This document shows positions 32,770 to 41,561 of a stretch of DNA of 64,000 nt, piece after piece. The stretch's first letter is position 1; each line of letters starts with the position of its first letter. The translations under genes were made by a program, and so were the position numbers. The DNA lies in contig DATKAE010000003.1 in assembly GCA_035498405.1 (NCBI GenBank), forward strand, positions 62,001-126,000. The letters run 5' to 3'. This DNA comes from DATBFU01 sp035498405 (GTDB lineage Bacteria; Acidobacteriota; Thermoanaerobaculia; UBA5066; Gp7-AA6). The notes under the pieces are model-generated. The model searched no databases. It was not told where the DNA came from and saw nothing but the letters and a program-made list of their open reading frames with translations.

Positions 32770-33729
32770 TCAGACCGTCTTCATCCAGGCGACACAGCGC
32801 TCGAGCCCCCGACGCGCGTCGGCCGGGGACTCGAAACGATGCCATCCGCCGTGGCCCGGGAGGACCCACTGGAACGGGATGTCAAGTAAACTTGACATCG
32901 AGCGGATCTGCTCCTTCCACGAGTACCAGCAGGCGTCGCGAAAGGCGACCAGGGCGCCTCGCCGATCGGACCAGGCGAGATGGTCGCCCGTGAAGAGAAA
33001 CTTCTGCCGGTAGAGAAGCACGGCGTGGCCGCGCGTGTGCCCGGGAGTCGGAATCGCCAGCAGATCCGGGGCAAGTACCACGGGCTCGGCCCCGCGGAGC
33101 GGCCGCTCGATCTCGCGCGTGCCGGTTGTCTGATCGGCCTCGTGGAGAACCCGCTCGCATCCGAAGCGCCAGGCGAAGGCGGCGTGGTCCGCCACGTCGT
33201 CCCGGTGCGTCAGGAACATCGTCGAGACGCCGCCTCGGCGCGCGAGCTCGTCGCAGAGTCGGGGAAGGGCCTTCGGCGAATCGACGAGAAGGTTTCCTTC
33301 CGGCCGCTCCACGAAATAGCTCCACGCGCCGAAGGAGCTCTCCGAAGTGAAGCCGCAGAAGGAGACACCGTCCTCGATCGGCTCGGGGAACGCCTCCAAG
33401 CCCGGGCGCACGTCCTGGCGCGAAACGGTTCCGATCGAGCCCGTCGGGCAGGCGACGAGCGCCATCAACGCGCGCCGCCGGCCCGCTTCGGAGGCCGGCT
33501 GGGTCTGGACGAACGAGTGGTCACGAGCCTCGGCGAAGACCGCCGGGGCGATCCGGCGGCAGGCGTCGCAGTCGATGCAGGTTCGATCGACGTAGAAATC
33601 GCCGGGGGCGTTGTCGGGGAAGCGGTGGGCGGGGTTGGCCAAGAGGACTATGGTCTCCGATCGAGCCGGGAATCCCTCGCGATCGCTCGAGGTGACGGCT
33701 CTTCGAAGCTTCGCGGCACGCGAGGTCAC
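32770..33729 (-). CDS. Ferredoxin-like/metallo-beta-lactamase fusion protein
   Basis: A 319-residue protein; GTG 33729 overlaps the argS stop (GTGA). Residues ~40-100 resemble a small ferredoxin: FYVDRTCIDCDACRRIAP, and later VACPTGSIGT. The rest is a metallo-beta-lactamase fold with THRDDVADH instead of the usual HxHxDH, then IPTPGHTRGH, TGDHLAW and LPGHGGWHRF. Similar two-domain proteins with the HRDDVADH variant occur in cyanobacteria and plants; their function is not settled. A hydrolase or redox role is inferred from the folds only. Confidence 0.78.
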   Translation of the reverse strand: MTSRAAKLRRAVTSSDREGFPARSETIVLLANPAHRFPDNAPGDFYVDRTCIDCDACRRIAPAVFAEARDHSFVQTQPASEAGRRRALMALVACPTGSIGTVSRQDVRPGLEAFPEPIEDGVSFCGFTSESSFGAWSYFVERPEGNLLVDSPKALPRLCDELARRGGVSTMFLTHRDDVADHAAFAWRFGCERVLHEADQTTGTREIERPLRGAEPVVLAPDLLAIPTPGHTRGHAVLLYRQKFLFTGDHLAWSDRRGALVAFRDACWYSWKEQIRSMSSLLDIPFQWVLPGHGGWHRFESPADARRGLERCVAWMKTV

Positions 33730-35762
33730 ATCCTTCCGGGCTCGGGAATGCCGAGCAGCTCGAGCAAGAGCGCCATCTCCCTTCGGAAAATACGCGCCAC
33801 TGCAAGGCGGCGGTTCCGAAGCGCAGCGTCGGGCTCGTTGGCGATCGGATGCCGGTGATAAAACTGGTTGAAGGCCTGGGCCAGGGTGAAGGCGTGCCGG
33901 GCCAGCGTCGAGAGCTCGAGCGACTCGACGGCGCGCTCGGCCACCTCGGCCGTCGAGGCGGCGTCTAGAGCCAGGGACCAGAGATCCTCCTCCCACTCCG
34001 CAGCCGCGACTGCCTCGACCGTCGGCTCGCTCGGGATCTTCCTCTCCTCGAGCTTGCGAAAGATGTTCTCCGCCCGGACGAGGGAATACTGCAGATAGGG
34101 CCCCGTGTCTCCCTCGAAGTTGACCGCCTCGTCGAAGTCGAAAGCAATGACCTTGTTGCGGCCGAACTTCAGCAGGAAGTAGCGCAGGGCCCCGACCGCG
34201 ATCGCTCGCGCGTCCTGGTCGGAGGCCTCGGTCTCGGCCTCGCGGCGCTGGGCGACCTCGCGCCGCGACCGATCGAGCAGCATCTCGACCAAGTCGTCGG
34301 CCTTGACGCCCAACCCCTTTCTTCCCGACATCTCGACGAAGGGCTTCTTCTCCTCCTCCGGTGTGAGCCGATACTCGTCGCCGAAGCGCTCCGAGAGGTC
34401 GCGCGCGGCCTTGGGGGAGAGCGCCACGATCTCGTAGGAGAAGTGCTCGGAGCGGTCCGCCTCCGCCTGGAAGCCCAGCCGTCGAAGCCCCTCGCGGACG
34501 ACCTTCTGCGGATAGGACTGCCGAACGTCGATGACGTTGTACACGCGCGCGGCCCGCCCGAAGGAGGGGGCGTCGGGCTCTCCGCCGGAATGGGCCGTGC
34601 GCCAGACCGGATGCTCGCGCACGGCGGCGGGGATCTCCGAAGCCTCCACGGCGCCCGAGCTCCAATCGGGCCGGAAACGCTCGTAGTCGAAATCGACCCC
34701 GAGCAGGCCGAACTTCCAGAGCTGATAGGCGATGTCCTTGGCAGTGTAGGTGACGGTGCCGTTGGACCGGACCAGGATCTTGTCCGGCTCCTCCATGCCC
34801 GCGAACTCCTCGGATTCCGAGAGGCGCAGGACCCAGCAGCCGGCGTGCTTGCCTTCCTGCTCGAGCGCCATGGCCCCCGATTTCTCGAGCAGGTCGAAGG
34901 CGCGCGTCCAGAATTGCCGGTGAAGAATGTCGCTTTCGCGGGGCAGCAGATCGTAGGCGATGCCGAGCCGACCCATCGTCGAGAGGTGCGCCGAGGAGAC
35001 CGCCTCGGAAACGGCCGCCGCGATACGGGCAGTCTCGTTGTCGCCCTGCTCGATCGCGTGCAACACCTCGGCCCGCCAGGCCTGGGTCTCCGGGCGCGCG
35101 GCGTAGGTGCGGCCCACCTCCGCGTACACGTCCCAGCAGATGTAGGCGAATCCCTTGGGCTCGGGCGGGCGGGAGGGCAGCCGGGCCGCGCGGATCGACT
35201 CGCGGGCGGCCTCGAGTGTCGCGACCCCTTCGAGGTGGATCAGCCCCGCGACGACGTCGGCGACCTGGACGCCGGTGTCGTCCAGGTAGTTCTGCACCTC
35301 GACCGTGTATCCGAGAAATCGCAGGCAACGGATCAGAACGTCTCCCAGCACGGCGTTGCGGAGGTGTCCGATGTGCGCCGCCTTGTTGGGGTTGATGTTC
35401 GTGTGCTCGACGATTACTTTGCCGGGCCGCGGGAGCGACGGCGGGGAGGGCTCGAGCAGCGCGGCGACGAAGGGCCCCCGCTCGATCGCGAAGTTCACGT
35501 ATCCGCCGCCCTCGACTCGCGCCTCGCGGATTCCCGCGGGGAGGCGAAGCGCCGCGGCAATCTGCGCGGCGATCGCGCGGGGCGCCTGGCGCAAGCCCTT
35601 GGCGAGGTCGAACGCGACGGGGCAAGCCAGGTCGCCGAGCGCGATCCGCGGGGGCCGCTCGAGGACGACGCGCTCGAGCTCGACAGAGTAGAGCGCGGCG
35701 ACGGTGTCACGCATCGCTAGGGCGAGCCCGGCTCGAAGCTCCACCAGTGTGGGCGCGCGCAT
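33726..35762 (-). CDS. argS: Arginyl-tRNA synthetase
   Basis: A 678-residue class I synthetase charges tRNA-Arg. The HIGH motif appears as NPNKAAHIGHLRNAVLGD, and the KMSKS-like loop as EMSGRKGLGVKADDL. An N-terminal Add-1 domain and a C-terminal DALR anticodon-binding domain (TLARHAFTLAQAFNQFYHRHPI) are present. The ATG at 35762 is preceded by TATACT 9 nt away on the minus strand, suggesting a leaderless message. The divergent SRPBCC gene starts 62 bp away. Confidence 0.95.
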   Translation of the reverse strand: MRAPTLVELRAGLALAMRDTVAALYSVELERVVLERPPRIALGDLACPVAFDLAKGLRQAPRAIAAQIAAALRLPAGIREARVEGGGYVNFAIERGPFVAALLEPSPPSLPRPGKVIVEHTNINPNKAAHIGHLRNAVLGDVLIRCLRFLGYTVEVQNYLDDTGVQVADVVAGLIHLEGVATLEAARESIRAARLPSRPPEPKGFAYICWDVYAEVGRTYAARPETQAWRAEVLHAIEQGDNETARIAAAVSEAVSSAHLSTMGRLGIAYDLLPRESDILHRQFWTRAFDLLEKSGAMALEQEGKHAGCWVLRLSESEEFAGMEEPDKILVRSNGTVTYTAKDIAYQLWKFGLLGVDFDYERFRPDWSSGAVEASEIPAAVREHPVWRTAHSGGEPDAPSFGRAARVYNVIDVRQSYPQKVVREGLRRLGFQAEADRSEHFSYEIVALSPKAARDLSERFGDEYRLTPEEEKKPFVEMSGRKGLGVKADDLVEMLLDRSRREVAQRREAETEASDQDARAIAVGALRYFLLKFGRNKVIAFDFDEAVNFEGDTGPYLQYSLVRAENIFRKLEERKIPSEPTVEAVAAAEWEEDLWSLALDAASTAEVAERAVESLELSTLARHAFTLAQAFNQFYHRHPIANEPDAALRNRRLAVARIFRREMALLLELLGIPEPGRM

Positions 35763-35812
35763 GGGCGCCGGAGTATATCGGGGCGAGCGGGGACGCGGAA
35801 CGATCCGGTGAG

Positions 35813-35818
35813 TACAAT
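35813..35818 (+). promoter_or_regulatory. Candidate -10 box (TACAAT) of the SRPBCC gene
   Basis: TACAAT lies exactly 6 nt before the GTG at 35825, so transcription would begin at or next to the start codon. The divergent argS -10 (TATACT on the minus strand, 35777-35772) is 36 bp away. Confidence 0.5.
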
Positions 35819-35824
35819 GCGGTC

Positions 35825-36304
35825 GTGGACCTCTCGGTCGTCCGATCCGTCTCGATCGCCGCCAGCTCCTCCGACGCGTTCGACGCCTTCACGCGCGTTT
35901 CCGAGCTGCTCTCCTGGTGGTGCGAAGGGGCGCTGGTCGGCTTGCGTCCGGGCGGCAACTGGGCCGTCGGCTTCACCGACCGGCGGGGCCGCACCGAAGC
36001 GACGGTGCTCGGCAAGATCGCCGAGTTCGAGCGCGGGCGCCGCCTCGCGGTCAAGGACATCTCCTACGAACCGAGCGGCGGCGAGCCGCTCGAGGGCCTC
36101 TCGATGGTCTTCACCTTCGCGGACCGGGGCGCGGGCTGCGTCGTGACGGTCGAGCACACGGTGCCCGACTCCGGGCCGGCCTACGACGCCTATCGCGGTC
36201 AGGTCGGCCGAGGCTGGGAAGCGAGCCTCGCGGACCTGAAGCAATATCTCGAAGGGCCGCGCCGGAGGCGGGTGATGATCGAAGCGGGACTCCCGGAGAA
36301 TTGA
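35825..36304 (+). CDS. SRPBCC/AHSA1-like domain protein
   Basis: A 159-residue single-domain protein: VRSVSIAASSSDAFDAFTRVSELLSWWCEG at the N-terminus, then GGNWAVGFTDRRG and a C-terminal amphipathic helix (GQVGRGWEASLADLKQYLEG). This is the START-like helix-grip fold (AHSA1 group), which binds hydrophobic ligands. No ligand can be named. The GTG start is chosen by its spacing to the -10 box. The stop overlaps an ATG (TGATG) that is in frame with the next gene. Confidence 0.75.
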   Translation: MDLSVVRSVSIAASSSDAFDAFTRVSELLSWWCEGALVGLRPGGNWAVGFTDRRGRTEATVLGKIAEFERGRRLAVKDISYEPSGGEPLEGLSMVFTFADRGAGCVVTVEHTVPDSGPAYDAYRGQVGRGWEASLADLKQYLEGPRRRRVMIEAGLPEN

Positions 36305-36333
36305 TGGATTCGCGAGAGGCTACAATCCGGGCG

Positions 36334-37068
36334 ATGCCGCCCGAGATCCGTCCCTGCCCGAAGTGCGGCGATTCCGGTTGGATCGTGGAGGCCGCCGACG
36401 GGCGCAAGCTGGCTCGCGCGTGCAACTGCCGCACGGCGGCGATCCGGAAGCAGAAGCTCGAGGCGGCGGGAATTCCGGAGCGCTACCGGGCCTGCACGAT
36501 CGACAACTTCAACGAGCGAGGCGCGGCTCTGATCCGGGCGAAGGAGGCTGCCCGAAACTTCGTGGATCTCTATCCGGTCGTCGACGCCGGCCTGCTTTTC
36601 GTCGGCCCGTCGGGCCGGGGCAAGACCCACCTGGCCTGCGCGGTCTTGGCGGAGCTCATTCTTCGAAAAGGGGTGTCGGGCCTCTATGCCGATTTCTCCG
36701 ACCTCCTCCTCAAGATCCAGACGAGCTTCCGACCGGACGCCGACTTCTCCAAGGAATCGCTTCTCACCCCGTATGCGGACACGGAACTCTTGGTCTTGGA
36801 CGAGCTCGGCGCCTCCCGGCCTCATCCCTGGGTGCTCGACGTCCTCTACAACCTGCTCAACACGCGCTACAACCGCAAGAGGATCACGGTGGCCACGTCC
36901 AACTACGAGGACGAGCCGGATCTCTCCTCGGGCGAGCGTGACCGCCTGGAGGACCGGCTCAACTACCGGCTCCGCAGCCGCCTCTACGAGATGTGCCAGA
37001 TGGTGCCGCTTCGCGGCGAGGACTATCGCAAGCAGATTCTCGGCGCGCAGAGCCGTTCCCCGTTTTGA
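36334..37068 (+). CDS. DnaC/IstB-like AAA+ ATPase with N-terminal zinc site
   Basis: A 244-residue protein. CPKCGDSG (Cys8, Cys11) and ACNCR (Cys30, Cys32) form a probable zinc knuckle. Then come Walker A GPSGRGKTHL (91-100), Walker B LLVLDELGA and sensor-1 VATSNYE. This is the DnaC/DnaI helicase-loader type, also seen in IstB. No transposase gene is adjacent, so a chromosomal loader is more likely. A TACAAT box at 36321-36326 ends 7 nt before the ATG at 36334. The in-frame ATG at 36304 overlaps the upstream stop and would add ten residues. Confidence 0.8.
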   Translation: MPPEIRPCPKCGDSGWIVEAADGRKLARACNCRTAAIRKQKLEAAGIPERYRACTIDNFNERGAALIRAKEAARNFVDLYPVVDAGLLFVGPSGRGKTHLACAVLAELILRKGVSGLYADFSDLLLKIQTSFRPDADFSKESLLTPYADTELLVLDELGASRPHPWVLDVLYNLLNTRYNRKRITVATSNYEDEPDLSSGERDRLEDRLNYRLRSRLYEMCQMVPLRGEDYRKQILGAQSRSPF

Positions 37069-39296
37069 TTCGCGCGACTCGGTTCTTCCGACGCGCGGGG
37101 CCGGCGCTCGTGGCTCTCCTCTGGGTGGCGGGCTGCGCGACTTCGAAGGCGCCGGCTCCGCCCGGGGCGCCCGCTCCAGCCGCGGGTCCGACTCCGGCCG
37201 GCCCGGCCGGCGCGGGCCGTGCTCCGACGGCCGAGGCCCCGGGCGGGCGGCTCTACCGGGTGGGGATCAAGAGCGACCTCGTGCAGTTCGCCTTCGGGAC
37301 GCCCGGCTCGCCCTGGACCCTGATCTCGGGATCGACTTCTCAACGGCTCCGAGGTCCCTTGACCTTCACTCCCGAAGGAACCCCGGCGCGCCGCTATGCC
37401 GCCCAGGCAGGCGCTTACTCGCAGGAGGAGACGGCGCGCGCCGTCGGGGAGCCGCTCTCGCGGCAGTTCGGCGTTCCCGTGAGCATTGCGTTTTCCGCCG
37501 ACCGGGGGGTCTACCGAGTGCTGCTCGGCGACTTCTCCTCGCGTGCGGAGGCGGCAGCATTGGTCGACAAGCTCAAGGCGAGCGGTCAGGAGGCGCTCGT
37601 AGCGGACGGCCCCTCGGCGCCCGCGCCCGCGTTCGTCCGGGTCTCCGACGAGGGAGGCCTCTCGCACCGGCTCGCGTCGCCGGTAGACGTTTTTCCGGGA
37701 GCCGACGGCCTGCGCGTGTCGGTCGACACGACGGCGTACCGCGGCAGCCTGCGCGTGCTCGTCAATCCCCGGGGAGCCTTGAACGTCGTCAACCTCGTCG
37801 ATCTCGAGGAGTACCTGTACGGGGTCGTGCCCGCGGAGATGGGCCCCAAGCGCTTTGACGAGATCGAGGCGTTGAAGGCACAGGCGGTCGCCGCCCGCAC
37901 GTACGCGATGGCGCACCGCGGGCAATTCGAGGCGGAGGGCTATGACCTGTGCGCGACCCCGAAGTGCCAGGTCTACTCCGGGCTGCCAGCCGAGGATCCG
38001 CTCTCGACGGCGGCGGTGGACGGGACTCGAGGTCTCGTGCTGGCCTCGGGCGGAAAGTTCGCCGACGCGCTCTTCGTCTCGACCTGCGGCGGGCGAACCG
38101 AAAACGTCGAGAACGTCTTCGGCGAACAGCCCGTGCCGTACCTGGTCTCGGTCGATTGTGGAGAATTGGTCACGACCCGGATCGAGGGGGCGCGCCTGCC
38201 GCGAGGCGAGCGGCCCCGGGCGCGCACGGGCCTCGAGTGGCGCGGCTACATGGTCGCGCGACACGCCCCGCGGACGCGCGCCGTGCGCGCCTCGGCGCTC
38301 GCGACGGCGCAGGAGTGGGCGGGTGTGGCCAAGCGCGGCGAGCCGGCCTCCAGCCTCGAGCCGGCGGCGGTGTATCCCTCCGTCATGGCGGCCTTCGGCC
38401 TGGAGGCCGCGTCACGCGAGCATCTGGTGGCGTCGATCGTCGCCTACGACTCCGAGTCGCCGGCGGCGTCGGCGCGCCTGACCGGCGCCGCGCGCGACGC
38501 CTACGATTTCCTGCTGCGCTTCGGCTTCGGGGCCGGTGAGGCGCTGCCCCCGGCCGATCGAAGGCTCACCGAGGAGGAGTACGCGGGCCTTCTCGCGTCG
38601 GCGGCGCTGCGCCTCTCCGGTGTCACCGAGGGGTCGGGACGCTTCCTCTCGCGCGAGGGCTCCAACCTCTGGGTCAAGACACCGGAGGGGAGGGCCGGGC
38701 TTCCCGTCGATCCGGAGCTTCCCCTGGCGCGGCGGGCGGGAGACGCCTATTTGCCCTCGGCCGACCTGACGCTTCGAGCGGGCGATCGCCTGCGCTGGTG
38801 GAAGAGGGGAGGGCAGGTCCTGGGGCTCTGGGTGGAGTTGGACGCGGCCGGGCCGAGCTTCGACCGGCAATCGGCCTGGATGGAGTGGGTGCGCCGGGTG
38901 CCGGCCGGCGAGCTCGCGAGGCGGCTGAACGGAAGGGTGTCCGGAAGCGTCGTTCGAGAGCTGACGGTCACCAAGAGGAGCTCCGCCGGCCGCGCCATCG
39001 AAGCGCGGGTCGTCACGGACACGGCGGAGGGCACGCTGCAGCGTTTCGATCTGCGCCAGGCGCTGGGACTGCCCGAGATGCTCTTCACCGTGCAGAAGGT
39101 TCGGGGAGCCCAGGACGAGGCGGAGTTCGTGTTTCTGGGGCGCGGCTGGGGTCACGGCGTGGGACTGTGCCAGAACGGCGCTTTCGGGATGGCCCTGGCG
39201 GGTTACACTTACGATCAGATCCTGAAGCACTACTACACAGGAGTGGAGATCGTGACGGCCTCGAGCGTGAAGCCCGGAGCTCCGTCGACGCGCTAG
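37065..39296 (+). CDS. SPOR/SpoIID-domain lipoprotein (LytB-like amidase enhancer)
   Basis: A 743-residue protein. The TTG start overlaps the previous stop (TTGA). A lipoprotein signal (LVALLWVAGCATSK, lipobox Cys) is followed by a Pro/Ala-rich linker. A SPOR domain (YAAQAGAYSQEETARAV ... VYRVLLGDFSSRAEAAAL) binds denuded peptidoglycan. The SpoIID core follows (VDLEEYLYGVVPAEM, EALKAQAVAARTYA, CQVYSG, VSTCGGRTENVENVFG) with its C-terminal signature GRGWGHGVGLCQNGA. Non-sporulating bacteria use such proteins as lytic transglycosylase-like or amidase-enhancing factors at the envelope. The stop codon forms part of the CTAG flanking a MITE. Confidence 0.88.
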   Translation: MIRATRFFRRAGPALVALLWVAGCATSKAPAPPGAPAPAAGPTPAGPAGAGRAPTAEAPGGRLYRVGIKSDLVQFAFGTPGSPWTLISGSTSQRLRGPLTFTPEGTPARRYAAQAGAYSQEETARAVGEPLSRQFGVPVSIAFSADRGVYRVLLGDFSSRAEAAALVDKLKASGQEALVADGPSAPAPAFVRVSDEGGLSHRLASPVDVFPGADGLRVSVDTTAYRGSLRVLVNPRGALNVVNLVDLEEYLYGVVPAEMGPKRFDEIEALKAQAVAARTYAMAHRGQFEAEGYDLCATPKCQVYSGLPAEDPLSTAAVDGTRGLVLASGGKFADALFVSTCGGRTENVENVFGEQPVPYLVSVDCGELVTTRIEGARLPRGERPRARTGLEWRGYMVARHAPRTRAVRASALATAQEWAGVAKRGEPASSLEPAAVYPSVMAAFGLEAASREHLVASIVAYDSESPAASARLTGAARDAYDFLLRFGFGAGEALPPADRRLTEEEYAGLLASAALRLSGVTEGSGRFLSREGSNLWVKTPEGRAGLPVDPELPLARRAGDAYLPSADLTLRAGDRLRWWKRGGQVLGLWVELDAAGPSFDRQSAWMEWVRRVPAGELARRLNGRVSGSVVRELTVTKRSSAGRAIEARVVTDTAEGTLQRFDLRQALGLPEMLFTVQKVRGAQDEAEFVFLGRGWGHGVGLCQNGAFGMALAGYTYDQILKHYYTGVEIVTASSVKPGAPSTR

Positions 39297-39438
39297 CCCG
39301 CATTATTCATGAACGACTCCGGCCGCCGCTCTGTCGCGGACAAGGTGTACTCGGGCGCCATGACCACCAACCGGCGCAGAACCGTTTCGGCCCAGTCGCT
39401 TGCTCGTGTTTCGGCCGGCTGTCCGTGAATAATCCGGG
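39297..39438. mobile_element. MITE-like element, copy 1 (142 bp, CTAG flanks)
   Basis: Its ends are inverted repeats: CCCGCATTATTCA at the left and, reading inward from the right, CCCGGATTATTCA. Both sides carry CTAG (39293-39296 and 39439-39442), a likely 4-bp target duplication. The left CTAG includes the stop codon of the SpoIID gene; the right one begins the TAGAAT box of the acyl-CoA dehydrogenase gene. A second copy lies at 58150-58293. No coding capacity. Confidence 0.75.
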
Positions 39439-39439
39439 C

Positions 39440-39445
39440 TAGAAT
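39440..39445 (+). promoter_or_regulatory. Candidate -10 box (TAGAAT) at the MITE edge
   Basis: TAGAAT lies 8 nt before the ATG of the acyl-CoA dehydrogenase gene. Its first three bases belong to the CTAG flank of the element, so any -35 or regulatory sequence for this gene would lie inside the element. Confidence 0.5.
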
Positions 39446-39453
39446 TTCCTCCG

Positions 39454-40602
39454 ATGAGCACCACCGTTTCGAGTGAACGCGAGACGATCCTTCAAACCCT
39501 GCGCGAGTTCTGCGACGCGGAGATCCGCCCGCACGTGCTCGAGTGGGACGAGAAGCAGCAGTTCCCCCGGGAGGTGTTTCGGCGCCTGGGAGAGCTCGGA
39601 TTCCTCGGCACGATCTTTCCGGAGGAGTACGGCGGCGCGGGTCTCTCGACCGAGGACTATGCGGCCATCGTCGAGGAAATCGCCAGCGTCGACGGCGCGG
39701 TGGCGCTGGCGCTCGCGGCGCACACGTCGCTCGGGTCGAGCCACATCTTCCAGTTCGGCAGCGAGACGCAGAAGCGCCGCTACCTGCCGAAGCTGACCTC
39801 CGGCCAGTGGCTGGCGGCGTGGGGCCTGACCGAGGCCGAGGCCGGCTCCGACTCGGGGGGCACGAAGACGACGGCGGTCCGCGACGGGAGCGGCTGGATC
39901 TTGAACGGCTCGAAGAACTTCATCACGAACGCCTCGGTCGGAGGTGTGGCGGTGCTGATGGCCGTGACGGACCGCTCGGCCTCGCGCCACGGAATCTCCT
40001 CTTTCATCGTCGAGCTCGACAACCCCGGCATTCGCGTGGGCAAGAAGGAGAACAAGCTCGGGATGCGCGCCTCGGACACCTGCACGCTGGTGCTCGAGGA
40101 CTGCCGGATTCCGGCGGAGAACCTGGTCGGGCGAGAAGGCGACGGGTTCGTCAACTCGATGAAGATCTTGGACGGCGGCAGGATCTCGATCGCGGCGCTG
40201 GCGGTCGGAATCGCCCGCGGCGCCTTCGAGGCGGCCCTCCGGTATTCGAAGGAGCGCCGTCAGTTCGGCCGCCCGATCTGCGAGTTCCAGGCGATTCGCT
40301 TCTATCTGGCGGAGATGGCGACCGACATCGACGCGGCGCGGCTCTTGACCGAACGCGCGGCGGCAGCCAAGGACGCGGGAGCGGCGGTACCGCGGCTTTC
40401 GGCCCAGGCCAAGCTCTTCGCCTCCGAGATCGCCGTGCGGGCGACCGACCGCGCCTTGCAGATTCACGGCGGATACGGTTTCATCAAGGATTTCCCGGTC
40501 GAGAAGTTCTATCGGGACGTCAAGCTCTGCACGATCGGCGAGGGCACGAGCGAGATCCAGAAGCTCGTGATCGCCAAGAGCCTCCTCGCGGAAGAGGTAT
40601 GA
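39454..40602 (+). CDS. Acyl-CoA dehydrogenase
   Basis: A 382-residue FAD enzyme oxidises acyl-CoA to enoyl-CoA. Signature 1: WGLTEAEAGSDSGGTKT. Signature 2: QIHGGYGFIKDFPVEKFYRDVKLCTIGEGTSEIQKLVIAKSLL. The catalytic base is probably the Glu of IGEGTSEIQ. Length is typical for short- or branched-chain members. It overlaps meaB by 4 nt, and meaB overlaps the epimerase gene. The operon thus joins acyl-CoA oxidation to methylmalonyl-CoA handling and suggests branched-chain amino acid or odd-chain acyl-CoA use. The preferred chain is not determinable. Confidence 0.93.
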   Translation: MSTTVSSERETILQTLREFCDAEIRPHVLEWDEKQQFPREVFRRLGELGFLGTIFPEEYGGAGLSTEDYAAIVEEIASVDGAVALALAAHTSLGSSHIFQFGSETQKRRYLPKLTSGQWLAAWGLTEAEAGSDSGGTKTTAVRDGSGWILNGSKNFITNASVGGVAVLMAVTDRSASRHGISSFIVELDNPGIRVGKKENKLGMRASDTCTLVLEDCRIPAENLVGREGDGFVNSMKILDGGRISIAALAVGIARGAFEAALRYSKERRQFGRPICEFQAIRFYLAEMATDIDAARLLTERAAAAKDAGAAVPRLSAQAKLFASEIAVRATDRALQIHGGYGFIKDFPVEKFYRDVKLCTIGEGTSEIQKLVIAKSLLAEEV

Positions 40603-41561
40603 GGGCCGCCCCGGCCACGGGGACGGCCGATGTCGTCGACGGGGTGCTTTCGGGACGGGTGCGCGAGATCGGGCGGGCGCTCTCGGCGGTCGAGCGCGCG
40701 GGGGGAGCTCCCGAGATCCTGCGGGACCTGTATCCGAAGACCGGCCGCGCCCGGATCGTGGGGATCACGGGCCCGCCGGGAGCCGGCAAGTCGACGCTCG
40801 TCCAGCGCCTCGCGCAGGCCTATCGCCGCCGCGGGTCGACGATCGCGGTCGTCGCCGTGGACCCTTCCTCCCCGTTCACCGGCGGCGCCATCCTGGGCGA
40901 CCGCATCCGCATGTCGGAGATCTTCACCGACCCGGGCGTCTTCATCCGCTCGATGGCCACTCGGGGAGCCTTAGGCGGGCTCGCGCGCGCGACGGGCGAT
41001 GCCGTGGACGTTCTCGACGCTGCCGGATTCGACCTCGTGCTGGTCGAGACGGTCGGCGTGGGGCAGGATGAGGTGGACATCGTCAAGACGGCGGACACGA
41101 CCGTCGTCGTGCTCGTGCCGGGGTTGGGCGACGACATCCAGGCGATCAAGGCCGGGATCCTCGAGATCGCCGACGTCTTCCTCGTGAACAAGGCGGACCG
41201 GGAAGGGGCCGACCGGACCGCGGCGGAGATCGCGACGATGCTCGACTTCACTCCGAATCGCCCCTGGCGGCCGCCGATCGTGCGCACGGTCGCTCCGCGG
41301 GGAGAAGGGGTCGAGGAGACGGTCGCCGCAATCGACTCCCACGGCGAGTTTCTGGCATCCACCGGGGAGGGGCGCCGGCGCCGGACCCGCCGCGTGCGGG
41401 CGCGGCTGCTCCATCTGCTGGAGGAGCGCTTCCGCCGCGCGGTCGAGGCGGGCGCCGGGAGGCCGGAGGGGCTCGAGGAAGCGGTCGCCGACGTGCTCGA
41501 GAGGCGGGAAGATCCTTACGCCGCCGCCGGGCGGCTCTATGGCCGGCTCATGCGCGAATGA
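40599..41561 (+). CDS. meaB: Methylmalonyl-CoA mutase-associated GTPase MeaB
   Basis: This 320-residue G3E GTPase guards and reloads the cobalamin of methylmalonyl-CoA mutase. P-loop GITGPPGAGKSTL (about residues 55-67), VAVDPSSPFTGGAILGDRIRM, ETVGVGQDEVDI and NKADREGADR are all present. ATG overlaps the acyl-CoA dehydrogenase stop (ATGA). The mutase itself is not in the window. Older annotation calls this family ArgK. Confidence 0.93.
   Translation: MRAAPATGTADVVDGVLSGRVREIGRALSAVERAGGAPEILRDLYPKTGRARIVGITGPPGAGKSTLVQRLAQAYRRRGSTIAVVAVDPSSPFTGGAILGDRIRMSEIFTDPGVFIRSMATRGALGGLARATGDAVDVLDAAGFDLVLVETVGVGQDEVDIVKTADTTVVVLVPGLGDDIQAIKAGILEIADVFLVNKADREGADRTAAEIATMLDFTPNRPWRPPIVRTVAPRGEGVEETVAAIDSHGEFLASTGEGRRRRTRRVRARLLHLLEERFRRAVEAGAGRPEGLEEAVADVLERREDPYAAAGRLYGRLMRE

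Noticed and set aside
36334..37068. DnaC/IstB-like ATPase as part of an insertion sequence
   Set aside because: No IstA-type transposase or terminal repeats flank it, and both neighbours overlap or abut it like an ordinary operon.
39297..39438. rho-independent terminator after the SpoIID gene
   Set aside because: The inverted ends are 110 bp apart with no T-run; a second copy elsewhere shows it is a dispersed element.
40599..41561. ArgK arginine/ornithine kinase function for the GTPase
   Set aside because: That is an old family label; the operon with acyl-CoA dehydrogenase and methylmalonyl-CoA epimerase fits MeaB.
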